Part shown: positions 22,532-34,422 of the stretch, piece by piece
Layout of the letters: each line of letters begins with the position of its first letter
Numbering within the stretch: the first letter of the stretch is position 1
From: Nectonema munidae
Taxonomy: Eukaryota > Nematomorpha > Nectonematoida > Nectonematidae
DNA: 64,000 bases
NCBI GenBank assembly: GCA_030549495.1
Contig: JAUIRK010000873.1
Coordinates: 62,001-126,000, forward strand
Direction: 5' to 3'
Position numbers and translations under genes: made by a program
The notes under the pieces: generated by a model
The model's input: the letters and a program-made list of their open reading frames with translations, nothing else
Databases searched by the model: none
Told to the model about the DNA's origin: nothing

Positions 22532-24475
22532 TGTACTAATGCGGCCACTTCAAAGGTCATAAAGTAATCATCACTTGGCTACACAATGAACTCTCTCAAT
22601 AGTTTGAATGCCCGCAAGTCTACTAATCTGATTATACACGTCTTTTATTATATTACTTTGTTGCTGTACCACACTTATAAGAGATTTTGTTAGTTGTGAA
22701 TAAAGCTTTCTCGTTACAGTTGTTATTACGCGGTAACTCTTTATCCATGGATAAAGTTTTAAAGCCTCCAATTTGGGAAATTAAGCCCACCGATGATAAT
22801 TGTTTCGATCGGTGGAAACACTGGCGTGTTCTTTTCGAAAACGTTTTGGAACATTTACCTGAAAACAATGTGAATAAAGCAAATGTTTTATTTTGTTACG
22901 TGAAGCGATATATCTTCAAATACGTTGAAAATATAATAATACTCTTGACTTGGCTTTACACAAACTAAAATCATAATTTTATAAAGAGAAACACACCCAT
23001 CATCTACTTGCTACAAGAAAACAATAAGTAGGAAAAAGCATCAATGACTTCTCAAGAATTACAAAATTTGAGCAAATAATGCTAATTTGATTGACGTCTG
23101 CAGAGAATAAATGGTCAGTGATTCTCTGATTAATGGAAAATCTACTTCATCTACATGCTTGTGATTTTTGGAAGATTCAAAACTTTCTTTCGAGAAAGCT
23201 ACGTTGCTTGCAAGATCGCTGGAATATGCTTTCAAAAGTTCAGATGGATATGGTAAAGAAAACTTTATCTCTTACTTTTGCTATTTTTGTGGAAACAAAT
23301 GCCAATCAATGAACCTACTGCCATGTTCGTAATTGTAGAAAGTGCAATAAACTGGGCCATTTCGTTAAATAGCATCGATTCCTAGTGTTGCAACTATAAA
23401 CTCATTTTCTCCTAAAGTCTTTCTTGAAGTTTGAATAGGCAACACAATCTTTAATGCTCTTATTGACACGGGTTCAACAAAAAATTTCATATCTCAATCA
23501 TGTATTCGGACGTTATCCTTAAAAACTAGTCATAAATCTTTGATTCTTGGTCTTGTGACTGTTAACATAGAAATTCATGGGAAGCTATACAAAGACACCC
23601 CGTTATATGTTCTTAGACAGTTGGCGCTAGAAAGCATACTTGGTAAAAGTTTCATGAAAGCACACAAGTATGTAATCCTTACTTTTGATAGAAGACATAA
23701 TGGTTTTGACGTATGTGCACTTCCCGCAATGCAAGTAAAGTGTCCATCTCCCTTCTCCTATCTTTCCAAAATAGACTATTACTGGATAGGTATCCTATAC
23801 CTAGCATTGGAGACGTTGTTGACAAAATAGCAAAGTATAAACTATATAGTACAGTTGATTTGTCATCAGCCTACCATCAAAAGGCCAAATCTAAACCAAA
23901 AGACCGATCTTATGCAGCTTTTTAGGTCTGCGGAAAAATTAAAGCGTTTACTAGACTACCATTTGGACTAACAAATGCTGTTCCGATTTTCCAAAGAGTG
24001 ATAGATAGTATTATTTTTAATAATAAGTTGAAAGGAGAGTTCTTTTTTTTTAGGAGATATTGCTTCAAAATAAGAGTCAGAGGAAAGCTTTGATGTTGAG
24101 GAGAAAGAAAGATATCCCAAACGAGAAAGAGAGCGCCCTCAACGATTTCACTACCGATACAAAATTTGGAAGCGGAGATTGTACTAATACGGCCACTTCA
24201 AATGTCATACAGTAAGCATCACTTGGCTACACAATTAACTCTCTTAATAGTTTAAATGCCTGCAAGTATACTAATCTGAATATATATATATTTTAAGTTT
24301 GTTTTTTTTCCATTTTACGATTTATATATTTGGTCTGGCAAGTTGTCTCCCCAGAGGTCTTGCCAGATCTCTCATATATACACGTCTTGTATTACATTAT
24401 ATTACTTTATTACTGTACCACGCTTATAAGAGATTTTATAATACCCTTATTTCTGAATAGAACTTTCTCGTTACA
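22532..24475 (+). mobile_element. Small Ty3/gypsy-like LTR retroelement fossil
   Basis: Two related terminal repeats, 22532-22718 (187 bp) and 24180-24475 (296 bp; the extra about 100 bp is an insertion), run TG...CA from TGTACTAATRCGGCCACTTC to TTTCTCGTTACA. Flanking pentamers GACAC and GACAT differ by one base. Between them are a gag-like segment (WKHWRVLFENVLEHLPENN), a protease-like segment (LIDTGSTKNFISQS) and reverse transcriptase pieces (YSTVDLSSAYHQ, TRLPFGLTNA). The element is about 1.9 kb, much shorter than a full element, with several breaks and most of pol missing, so it is an old, inactive deletion copy. The family is judged Ty3/gypsy from the RT wording. Confidence 0.85.
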
Positions 24476-25593
24476 GACATGATCGTAATGCACCACTTTT
24501 TTAAAACTTGGGACGAACTTGCCTTGGCGTGAAGTACAAAGGGGCATCTTTAAAAGTTAAACTCATGATAGGCAATGAAAATTCATTTGAGAAATATTTT
24601 CCTCGTAAAATGTATTTTAAATTTTAGTTTTTTAAACAGGCATATACGTGTAAAATATCAAAATGTCTACGATTGTAGCTTTGAATTTGAAATAAGTAAT
24701 ATTTCTAGCATGGTGTTGAACCCTGTAAACGAGTTTCTTAGAAAAAGGAATGTACTTGTGAAAGTCTCCTCTCCCCATTGACTTTTCGGAAGGAGTGCCA
24801 ACGATCCATCCATGGCATTACGCTTTATAAGCTAAATGTGGAGAGTAGGTGAGTCATCATACTCAGAAAAGTGAACTTAAAACATTTCTTCCTTTCTTTG
24901 AAAAAAGGAGACAGACGATCGTTGGAAGTGAAGGATTTGTTTTGAAGCAAGATGAGGGAGCGTGATTTGATTCGTTATCGCGAATGTCAATCCTAATTCC
25001 CACAGATGAACTGCCTTTATGCTGAGGGAGCAGGCGATTTAACTCAAAACATGTTCTTGATTTCATGCATCCATTCATCACATTTGAATGAGTCATCTCA
25101 CATTCCATTGATTCTCCTTCTCTATAGAGATACGCACCCTGTTTCCTTTTTGTATATCTTTGTGCTCGACGTCTAACACTTCTAACAATAACAACCACTT
25201 ATTTTGTTCATCATACCTCCTTCCCTGATCAATTCACGATTCAAAAATTTACATCCTCTCTGTTTGTTGAAGTGTAAGTACACATTTTTCTATCATATTG
25301 CAAATTTTACCTCTTGTGAAGAATGTAAGTCTTATCCCGCCGTCAGGTTTAAAGACATTCGTTTCTTAGCCCACCATCAAACGTTGCTACCGTTGTGACT
25401 GATGAGAAAGTTCAGCTTGAAGATTTGAAATGTTCGCACTCATTTTTCAGCAATAAAAATGGAATTATCCCTTCCCATGATTGTTATATATTACTTTTCT
25501 TTTTGAACATTTGTTTTTCACACAATTGAACAAGTTTTTGCGTGATGCCTTCATTATAGCAATTTCTACATCATTTTGAAAAAATTCCGTCTT
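24476..25593. other. Intergenic DNA
   Basis: Composition is closer to 40 percent GC between 24780 and 25400, but the open frames on both strands there match nothing I know. Confidence 0.35.
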
Positions 25594-25723
25594 TTCATTT
25601 AGACGGCCATATCAAGTAATCACCATTTCGTCTGCCTTTTATAGTTAATTATATTTATTTAGATTTATTAAGTTATATGATGCAGACGAAATGGTGATTA
25701 CTTGATGTGGCCGTCTAAATGAA
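25594..25723. repeat. Fold-back: 42-bp inverted repeat with one mismatch
   Basis: Arms 25594-25635 and 25682-25723 are complementary at 41 of 42 positions around a 46-base AT-rich loop. The outer end is TTCATTTAGACGGCC and the inner end ATTTCGTCTGC. The arms contain the TCGTCTGC motif also found inside the TTAA mini-elements of this window. It is either a young fold-back MITE or a hairpin RNA source; no target duplication is clear. Confidence 0.85.
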
Positions 25724-27393
25724 GACCCAAATCTTCTTCTAAATAACTCACTTAAGAAAGAAACTCCTAGGAAAAAATTTATTGTATTTATTATTATTAA
25801 TCTAAAATATTTTTATTATGTGAAAAACATGGAAGATACACTTGTTTAATTAATATACTTTACTGAAAGAAAACTAAAAGTTGCTTTAAATATTTTTGCC
25901 TCCAAATAAAAGATATATGGGATATTTCTTAAAGCCAATTTTTTCTAGGGTAATTACATTTTCAATTACTCGCCACGCCATGTTGAAATATATTCGTTCT
26001 ACTTAATCTTTCATGACAAATATATAATAACTAACTAATCAAATGTAATAACTAATATATTAGTACAAAAATAAATTTGCTAATTATAGTCTCTGAATGC
26101 ATTTCCCATTTAATTAATGCGAAACCACATATCTCAAATATGATAGAAAAGGTGTCCCTATTTTAAAGCATGCAATTTATATAAAACTTAAGCCTACGTT
26201 TCAAATATTTTCATTCAAAGAATATGTTAGCATAGAGTAATAGTTTTGCCATACTTGTTGAAGAAATTTCGTAGCCAAGACATTTTCTACCCAAGTCATT
26301 TCGTACCCCAAAGTAAATAAATTGGATATGAAACGTCTTTCAAGTACAATCGTCTTTAAAAGAGTTTAGCATTAATTCATCAATAAGTAATCGATAAAAC
26401 AACCAGATCAGCCATTTGTAGACTAATTGGTATACCGTGATTTTGCTGATTTAGAATTGATAATATGCCGTTTTGGTGTTCTTAATTTTCGCACATATTA
26501 TCTCCTCTCTCCTCAGGAAAATATAAGGGTATGTATTTTTCTTTACTGTCATTTTGTACGTAATCTAGCAATGATACTGGTTTTCTAGCAATAGTTAGTT
26601 GTTTAGTTCATTTGTAGTAAGTTACTATTTGTTTCCATGATAAGAAAGGGGAAAACCAAGCCCATATTGTGAGAGCCATCTTTGACATGAAATAGCCTGC
26701 AATATTAGCACCAAAAAAGTAAACTTTGAGCAAAGCTCATAATTATCTTCTTCTACTACTACTACAAAATTCTTTATGACTCCGCTTCATTTCAAAAAGA
26801 AATTTCGTTACTTTTCTCTTACCTTAAAAGTAAAGATATTGAAAAATAACTTTATGTATGATTGAACTTTTTTGATTAAATTCCAATCAGTGGAGAAAAA
26901 CTTAAATTTTATATATTTAAACTATATATATTGTTCTTTCATTATTAACAAAAAAAATGAAAGTAATGTTAATTGCAAAATTCCTTCTAATAGTGGCATA
27001 AATTTTTGTGGGTTCTGGTAAACGTGAGTATAATGTCGCCCCGGGTATAATATTTCTCTTTTTGCAGTACTGTAGTAGTGTACATAACTCGAATAATTGA
27101 TTTCCAAATATAGAGAGTTGTTTTACAAAAAAAGTTTTTTCTCATTTTCAAAATTTAATTCTAAAAGTCAATACCTCAATTTCCAAAGAATTAAGTTACA
27201 AAAACTTAAGCAAAATTTTGAACGTTATATTACCCTCACAAACACCTACGTATTATTGCCTACGGACAATAAGACAGGATAAATTATTTTTTATAAAAAA
27301 TTCTTTAAGTTCTTTTATTTATTTATTCTTTAATTATTTGATTTGAAAAACATTTTGTTTCCAATTTTTACATATAAGTATAAAACATGGCTT
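25724..27393. other. AT-rich intergenic DNA
   Basis: 26262-26325 shows TTTCGTAGCC/TTTCGTACCC units spaced about 17-18 bp, reminiscent of the degenerate MULE-end repeats elsewhere. No gene recognised. Confidence 0.35.
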
Positions 27394-27862
27394 TTACAAA
27401 GATGCACATTGCACGTGTTGGATAAATCTCTTTTGTATATGGACATTATCAACATATTTTTTTAGATTTATTTGTTTATCTTTTTCATTGGAATTGTTAT
27501 CTTTAGCATTTTCTAATATTCTCATGGCATTTTCACATCTCGGAGTAAACTTTCTGTGCAGCATCAAAAGTTCCACTAATAATAATTCGTCTCCAAATCT
27601 CTCCCCATATGATTTTTCCCATTAAGGATTAACTTCACAACAAATCACTAAACCATAACTAGCGGATTTCAATTGCCAACCTTTGTGTCCTTCCTTTACA
27701 AGGATAAGTGGAGAATAGGTGATCCAAAGTATCACCAGTACTCTTAGAGTGATTATAGTCAAGAATCCCTCCCGGTTTTTCATCTTCTATATTGTTAACA
27801 TCTTTATTCAAATGCAAAGTCAGCAAAACAACACTTCTGTATTTTTTCAACACACAATACAA
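27394..27862 (-). pseudogene. piggyBac transposase remnant
   Basis: The minus-strand frame 27862-27659 reads KPGGILDYNHSKSTGDTLDH, matching the piggyBac block KPxIIxxYNxTKGGVDxxDQ that holds the third catalytic Asp; the GGVD core is altered here to STGD. It continues to YPCKGRTQRLAIEI, family YSCxRxTxRWPxxxF. A second frame, 27576-27394, gives a Lys/Asn-rich tail. It differs from the 32-42 kb copies, so it belongs to a separate, older piggyBac lineage. No ends were found. Confidence 0.7.
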
Positions 27863-28484
27863 TTGTGGTAAATTTACTAAAATAAAACATTAAAATCTCT
27901 TTCTTTCAGACAACGTAAATTTGTTTTTCTTTATGGTACCCAGCAATTACCTTAGACTCCATGGTTCTGATGAAAAAATATCAAGGATTTATTCAATAAT
28001 TCTTTTGCTAAAGCATATGAAAATTATCACATGTATGTTATGGCTCTTCAACGATTTTGTCAACTCAATAACAACTCTTTTAACCAGTTTTTTCAGGTAT
28101 ATGGAAGCAAACATTTTCCCTAATAAATTTGAATTTTGTAAACATAAAGAGATTCAGAGTGACAAAGAATCCAGATTAAAATGATATATTTTGTGGATTA
28201 AATGAAAGTATCCATTAAAAATAATGTATTTTACATATTACAAATATTATAATAGATGGGTAATATTGAAACGAAGAACGTGAGTGTAAAAAAATATGTT
28301 TAAATTATGCATCTTAAATTTTAATGGAAAAAAATTTAGAAGGTGTAAACAAAATCAAAATATTTGTAAACTAGATAAGCAACAAAATAGACCCGAAGAA
28401 AATACAAGGGTTAGGACATTTAACGTAGTTGAGAAAAATTTGTCGTAGGAGTTGTGTTCTTGGTTGTTCATTTTTTTTTACCGG
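27863..28484. other. Intergenic DNA with one weak exon-like frame
   Basis: A pyrimidine tract and TTTCAG at about 27900-27910 precede an 87-codon frame (27921-28184). No family is recognised, so it is not called as a gene. Confidence 0.3.
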
Positions 28485-28680
28485 TTCTAGGAAAATTCGC
28501 CTTAATATGTTGGTTGTTTGAAAGAGATAAAATGGTACTTCAAAAACCAAACTGTTTTTACCACAAATACTTGTTTTACGGCAAAATTTTCTTGCGGAGA
28601 TTTTTCCGATTAGGCGAAATTTCCCGAGGCGAAAATTCCTGAGGCGAGTCAAACTTATTTACGGCGAATTTTTCGGACAC
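28485..28680 (-). mobile_element. MULE MITE related to the 57401-59400 element
   Basis: About 196 bp. It is closely similar to the roughly 180-bp inverted ends of the 2000-bp MULE, including AAGAGATAAAATGGTACTTC and the TTTTACGGCAAAATT block. One terminus is GGTTCTAGG, the other GTGTCCGAAAAATTCGCC; the same unequal pair of termini bounds the MULE. The target duplication is not clear because of T runs. Confidence 0.75.
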
Positions 28681-29089
28681 TCATTTTACCAACTCTCAAC
28701 TAAAATTTATATTGTATAAAACTGGATGAATTATATCCTTTTAAACTTCGTGACTTTTCGTAAAATCAATAGATAATAGATTAATCTTTTATTATTATTT
28801 TCGCGGTAGTTGAATGACCATCTCATGTCAAAAACTGTCAATCAAAATCAAATGTAAATGTTTTTCAACAAAATATTCATAATATAACGTTTATCTTATA
28901 ACTTAGTGTTTGCATTAGATACACCCTTTAGATTTTATAATCATATATAGGAGCAAATAACACTTATATACACATATTTTTCCAATAAACATAGCAAACA
29001 TGTACAAATTTAAATCAAAATTTTGACTGATGATGAAATTGCTTACGAAGACATTCATTCAAATTTTATATATAATTTATTTTTTATAC
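28681..29089. repeat. AT-rich DNA holding dispersed repeat copy 2
   Basis: 28795-28935 is an inverted relative of 19140-19250. The rest is unassigned. Confidence 0.5.
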
Positions 29090-29650
29090 TAAATCGGTCA
29101 TGTTGATTTCACTTCTCGACTAAGTTTTGGCTATTAGAGTGCGAAAATTTCTCAAAAAGACCATGAAATTTGCAGTTTACACAGGAAAGTTGTGTCCAAG
29201 AATATTATACAAAATATATTTTTTATACTAAATCGATCATGCTTATTTCATTTTAACATTCAGTTTTCGCAATTAGGGTGTTAAAATGTCTAAAATTATA
29301 AATTAATTTTGCTCTTTAGGTGTCAAATTTTCTCCACAAATATTCTCTAAATTTTAAGCAAAAATATTTTTTATATTAAAGCATCGATGCCTATTTCATT
29401 TCCGGCCTCCGATTTCACAATCTGTATGTCAAAATATATCAATGTATCAGTCATCTACGCAGTTTTCGGAATTAAGATTTCAAAATGTCTGAAAGAGTCA
29501 ATCAAATTTGTGATTTACATTTGAGAATGTGTTTTGAAAAATATGTATCCACATTTTAAGTAAAATATCTTTTTTTTTATAATAAATCGAGCATGCTTAT
29601 TTTATTTCTGGACTCATTTTTCGCAATTAAAGGGTGAAAATTTCTTAGGT
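29090..29650. repeat. Degenerate tandem repeat, about four units
   Basis: Units open with TATACTAAATCGRTCATGYT at about 29095, 29224, 29373 and 29579, each followed by a TTTCGCAATTAGGGTG-like block and AAAATGTCT. Spacing is 129 to 206 bp. The units are eroded, so it is an old array. Confidence 0.65.
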
Positions 29651-30779
29651 ATCTGTTCCACTGCATAAAACGCAAATGGTCTCCTTTTGAAACGAGTGTG
29701 AATCGTTCCAATTTATAAACACGTTTCATGCTGTTTCGGACTGTTCCGAAGCATAAGATGATACCACTTGAAAGTCGATTGCAGAGAGTGAGTCAAGTGA
29801 GGCAGGGGAGGTGATTCCCTCCAAGCAACTTTATTTATATAAAATTGAGCGAATAATAGGAAAATGAATCAGAACCCAACCTTGATAACGGCCGTTGGCT
29901 ACTTCTAGAAAAGGAGACAGTCCTGGGACACTTAAGTTTGGACCTGAACAAATCTGAAGAATTAGAAAAGATAGTAGGAAAACCATCTAAGCTCTTTATA
30001 TAATGTACATCTAGGGTAAATTTTGGTAGCACCAAATGTGAGATTCTATAGCAACTCCGTCGAAAGATGATTGGCTGGAAGGGGAAGGGTCTTTTATCCA
30101 CTGGAGAAGTGTAGTGGATCTCGTCGAAAATTAACCTCCTGGCTGGATATGGCGCTCTTAGAAAAGGGCTTTGCCTAAAAGGGATATCCCGGACTCTCTT
30201 TTGATCACAAGTATAACACAGAGAGGTGGGATCACTAGTGGTTGGTAATGGAGGGGCCCACTTCACTTATGTTATACCAATGTTAGAGATCTATTCAGCG
30301 CTTTAACAAAGTCAAGAAATTTACCAATATTTGAACTTTGAGGAGCAGGATCTTTCGTCGTTGTGCTTCAATTATAAAACCGACTCTTTTATTTGTTTAC
30401 AGGGAAATGACTGTTTCTAGAGTCCATGGTTGTGATGGTTTCCCGCGGGGAATTCCAAAGGGTCACCAATTTAAGGACCGCTTCCTATTAGTCTAGGAAA
30501 AATATAAAAAAAATTGCCTGAAAACCGTTATATCACAACTATGGCTCAGCCACTGTTACCTAATCCTGAGAAGCGACATAGGGAGACTGGACGAAGTTGC
30601 CAAAAAGGGGTATGGAGCAATAGCCACACGCACTGCATCGATCTAGCGTTAGAAAAAGGAAATCAAATGGATAAAATTAGTTTCTTCCAAAGTGTACCCC
30701 TCTGGCGCAGACCACCAGGGTAGCAGTACACTAAGCAGCCGAGTGGAAGGAGTGAAAGAGAGAAAAACAAATATTTAAA
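29651..30779. other. Moderate-GC segment, possibly eroded retroelement
   Basis: GC content is clearly above the flanks from 29780 to 30480. On the minus strand ATTGGTGACCCTTTGG at about 30470 resembles the start of the internal region after some LTRs. No paired terminal repeat was found, so it stays unassigned. A 143-codon minus-strand frame (29835-30266) has no recognisable domain. Confidence 0.3.
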
Positions 30780-31903
30780 GCATATCGTTGCAGGACAGTT
30801 CTGCAGCTTCAAGTATTTCATGCTTGGAAATATTTCTCGGTTACTCATTTCTACAATTTTTTTCAAATCATTCTTTTCTATTCTTTTGTCCAGATAAGGT
30901 CGAATTTTGCAATCATCTTTGTCAAATGATAAGGACTTAATAACATCATAGGCATTTTGTACTGTAAAAGTCGTCGATTCAATTTTTTCTATGATTCCAG
31001 CAAGCTTCATATAATTTTGTTTAATTTTTATTAACTGAGCAAAAAGGTCATCATTTTCAGCACTCTTTTTAGCCCTTTTGACCAAAATCCCATCCTCATC
31101 TTCAAATTCGCTCACAATTTTCCTCACAAGAGGTAAGTTGTTGCAGTAATAATCAGCTGCATTAAGCCAATTTGCCCATCTGGTTACTATTGGCGCTGGA
31201 GGATATCCTATTGTTTTGAAAAGAGCTCTTTTGCTTTTATTTTTAATCGTTGCCATTTTCAGAGTACTTATTAGCTCGTCAACTTCTAAAAAAAGATTTG
31301 ACTCGCATTGCGCAATTGTGTAGTAGATGGGCGGTGCATGTGACGTGAAAAAGATTAGGGTAAATGTGTTTCAGTACATCACCCGTCACGATATTGTAGC
31401 TCGCAGCATCTGTCAGAAGTAGGAGAAAATGATTTTTTGATACTTGAAAATTTTTCAAGACATCATCTACAATTTCAAACAATTTTTTGGAATTAATATT
31501 TTCATCCATGGTCTACAAGTAACTAGCCAAGATTTCCCAGGTTCATCAGCAATGCCAATTAAAACATCAACATAACTTATATCTTTAACAATGCTTTCAT
31601 CGACAATAAGAAAAACTTCCTTATTTTCAATTTTGTCTTTTATTTTATTCATTAGTTCAAAAGATAGATCAGAAACTATGCTGCGGCTGGTAGAAACAGA
31701 AGGGAGTGAGTGCCCAAGGTCCATAAAAAGATGCGAAAGTTTGTGCAATGGAATATTTGCTTCTAAGAAGCATTTAACAATTTTTTTTGAAAATATTTTG
31801 TCTCCTGTTTCTAAATACTTTCGTTTTTGATTAGTGGAACATACTGAAAAATCTGCCATTTTTTTCAAATAATTTACTCAATTCTCCATTTTCCGCCATT
31901 ACA
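30780..31903 (-). pseudogene. hAT transposase, DUF659 / CGGBP1-like type
   Basis: The minus strand reads in order: FLEANIPLHKLSHLFMDLG, LPSVSTSRSIVSDL and FLIVDES (the DUF659-like catalytic start); then FLLLLTDAASYN and HVTCTAHLLHNC; then YPPAPIVTRWANWLNAADYY. These are successive blocks of the hAT transposases that are abundant in arthropods and usually annotated CGG triplet-repeat-binding-like. The three blocks sit in different frames, with changes near 31500 and 31260, so the copy is dead. The N-terminal zinc finger is missing: the reading frame starts at an ATG at 31903, five bases from the piggyBac terminus at 31908. No terminal repeat is identified on the 30.7 kb side. Confidence 0.8.
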
Positions 31904-32294
31904 ACGACCTTCGCATACCACTGTTGGGCTTTTTACTCCACTGTTTTTTTCAACTCAAAATTTAGGCCACAAAAAAAATATGTAAGGTGGATGAAAATTA
32001 ACACCCAAATTTGAAGAAATTAATGAAGTTTTCATTTTTCACTTTGATTTAAATTTTTAACAAAAATTTCAGGGGTTGATGACCCAAAAGTCAACATGAC
32101 TTAAAAAAAAATTTCAATATTTTTTGAATTTTCGTAAGACTTCCATAAACATTTTTTATATAAAGATTAGAAAACTTCTGTTATTTTTGTGTGATAAAAT
32201 CTGATGAAAAAATGATTTTTAAAAAACAAGCAAAAAATTTATTAACGCCATCTATATATTTAAAATTACAATGCAAAAACAAAAATGTATAAAC

Positions 32295-34202
32295 TTATCT
32301 GCTATCAGAGTGACAAGTAGGACATATCAGATAAGAATGCCTTTTGCAAATAAATTAACGAGCACTTTCTGGTACCCCTGCTTCTGCGTTTGCATTCCGG
32401 AATAGTGCAGTATCATCTGCTATTCGAACTACTTTCATTTATTTCTCTTTGAGGGAGAAATCCATAATACGATAAAATATTTTTGATAGGTCGTGATATT
32501 TGTGAAACTTTAGAGCGTACAAGCATTGACTGTTCACAAAGTTTGAGAGATAAAAGCTTCAAAAAAATTTTCCTGCCTCCTTTTCTAGTTGAGCAATGTG
32601 TATCGGAGTTGAAACTATAAATTACCCAAGAGTTGAACGCTGTGATATCTAAGTAATTTGTAAAAACAGCCATAGTCCATCTTCTACTAGGCTTATAGGA
32701 TGTAAAATCCCTTGCCATTCTGTTGAAACAATCAACACCGCGTTTATACTTATTGTAAAGAACCAAGGTTTCGGGCTTGTTTTTATACGATATTATAGCC
32801 ACACTCCGAGTATGTTGGGAAGATAAGATATAAACCGCTTTAAAATTTTGCCTAGCATGTTTCATCGGAATGTAAGTTGAAATAGAAGCATACTCTGAGT
32901 AAACGAACTTACTCTCAGTTTCTTGTATAAGTTTAAATTACTAATGTATTTAGGTTTCAGAATATTGGGTAGAAAACGACTATTTGAGTTTATAGTGCCG
33001 CAAATAGTTACATCTTTGCTTAGGGCCCACTTCGCTAGTTCATGAGATGTGAAAAAGCGATCAAGAAAAACTCCACATCCCCGTGGTAAATTTATCCAAT
33101 TATTAATCTTTTACAAATTTCTAAACTAGAAAAATAACATTTATCAAGCAAACAAGAAATGTAAAATTCAGGCTTCATTACATAAAAAGTGTTAGCATCA
33201 TTCATATGATATACTTTGATACCATAGTGGCCGGGTTTACTCCTATCGTATATTTTTATGGGACATCCTCCTCTGAACTTGACTAGTTGCTCATCAATAG
33301 TAACTGCATCTAGAGGCGACCAATACCTATGACAATTATCAAAAAAATGACTATGAATCACTCTGATTGCTGATAGTTTATCATTTTGATTTCTATCAAT
33401 TGAAGAATCAAAACGAATAAAAATATTTATATATGTGAACATCCTTCTTCCCATCGCTGCACGCAAAAAAAGGTCGCCATTTTTGGAGAAGATACCGCGT
33501 CGCTATTTTTTGGTCTTTAGCTTGTCCAATGTAAATAAGACATCCAAAGTAAGCTAGTAGGTCACTTATATTAAACCTTTCATGGCAAGCTTTTAACTCT
33601 TCCCATTTTGAAATGCTTTTACTAAATAAATTATTTTTACTATACATCTGATGTCGGACAAAATATAAACCCCAAAATTCAGTCTTTAGAACTTCATAAA
33701 TTAGAAAGTTTTATAGGAACCATAAAAAATAATGAAACTTATATAGTTCAGGAATGTCTTCTAAAGACTGAATTTTTGAGCATATATTTTTGTAAAGTTG
33801 AAAAAACTTACTTGTAATTTTCTTCTGTTTTTTCTTCTTCATTTCAAAAATATGGGTTATTATAGTAATATCAAAGAACAAATTGAAAATTTTGACAATA
33901 TCCTTTAGATTTTTTGCTTCATTTGTTGGATCATATGGACGTAGAGATAAATTACGGCAATTTCGAGCTTGAACACGACCAGTGATGGAGTCTTGAGATT
34001 CCCAAAAATATCTTGTACCGTCAGGGCCTATCAAGTTTTCATTCGCATTTTCCAGAGTTTCTTCTTCTCTTTCCTCGAGTTCTTCAAATGACTCTTCTCT
34101 TGAAAGGGGAACTTCTTCATATATATCCGACGCTGAATCGTCCGAGCTATAAAAGTACTCATCAGATTCGGTAGACGTTGAATATTCGCTTGAAGTGTTC
34201 AT
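32295..34202 (-). pseudogene. piggyBac transposase, left copy
   Basis: Starts MNTSSEYSTSTESDEYFYSS with an acidic N-terminus. The DDE domain is recognisable from WEELKACHERFNISDLLAYF, AVTIDEQLVKFRGGCPIKIY (first catalytic Asp), FLDRFFTSHELAKWAL (second) and YNKYKRGVDCFNRM (third). It ends in a family C-terminal region at about 32430. All three catalytic Asp codons are present, but the frame changes several times (around 33710, 33480, 33090 and 32870), so no intact protein is made. PiggyBac transposases cut at TTAA and normally excise without a footprint; the C-terminal Cys-rich finger is better preserved in the right copy. Confidence 0.85.
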
Positions 34203-34422
34203 GATTGTGGCAAATAACAAAATAATGAACGTGAAAAAACTTATTCAACACAAAGCTTTGTATCGTAAATCAACGGTGAATGCTGTGCAAAAGGAATGAT
34301 CTTCCACAAAGGGAACGCATAAACAAATGCCAAGCAGATATTGATTTTTATTACGTAAGGTTTGCTACATACTGTCATATAAACAAATCGTCCAAGGAGC
34401 AACCAACATTATTTATTATGAT

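Noticed and set aside
24863-25198. 111-codon minus-strand gene
   Set aside because: No recognisable motif and no supporting context; open by chance in a higher-GC stretch.
27921-28184. 87-codon exon preceded by an acceptor-like site
   Set aside because: No homology, no donor and no neighbouring exon in phase found.
29835-30266. 143-codon minus-strand gene
   Set aside because: No domain, low-complexity Ser/Pro/Arg composition, and no splice or promoter context; the segment looks like an eroded repeat.
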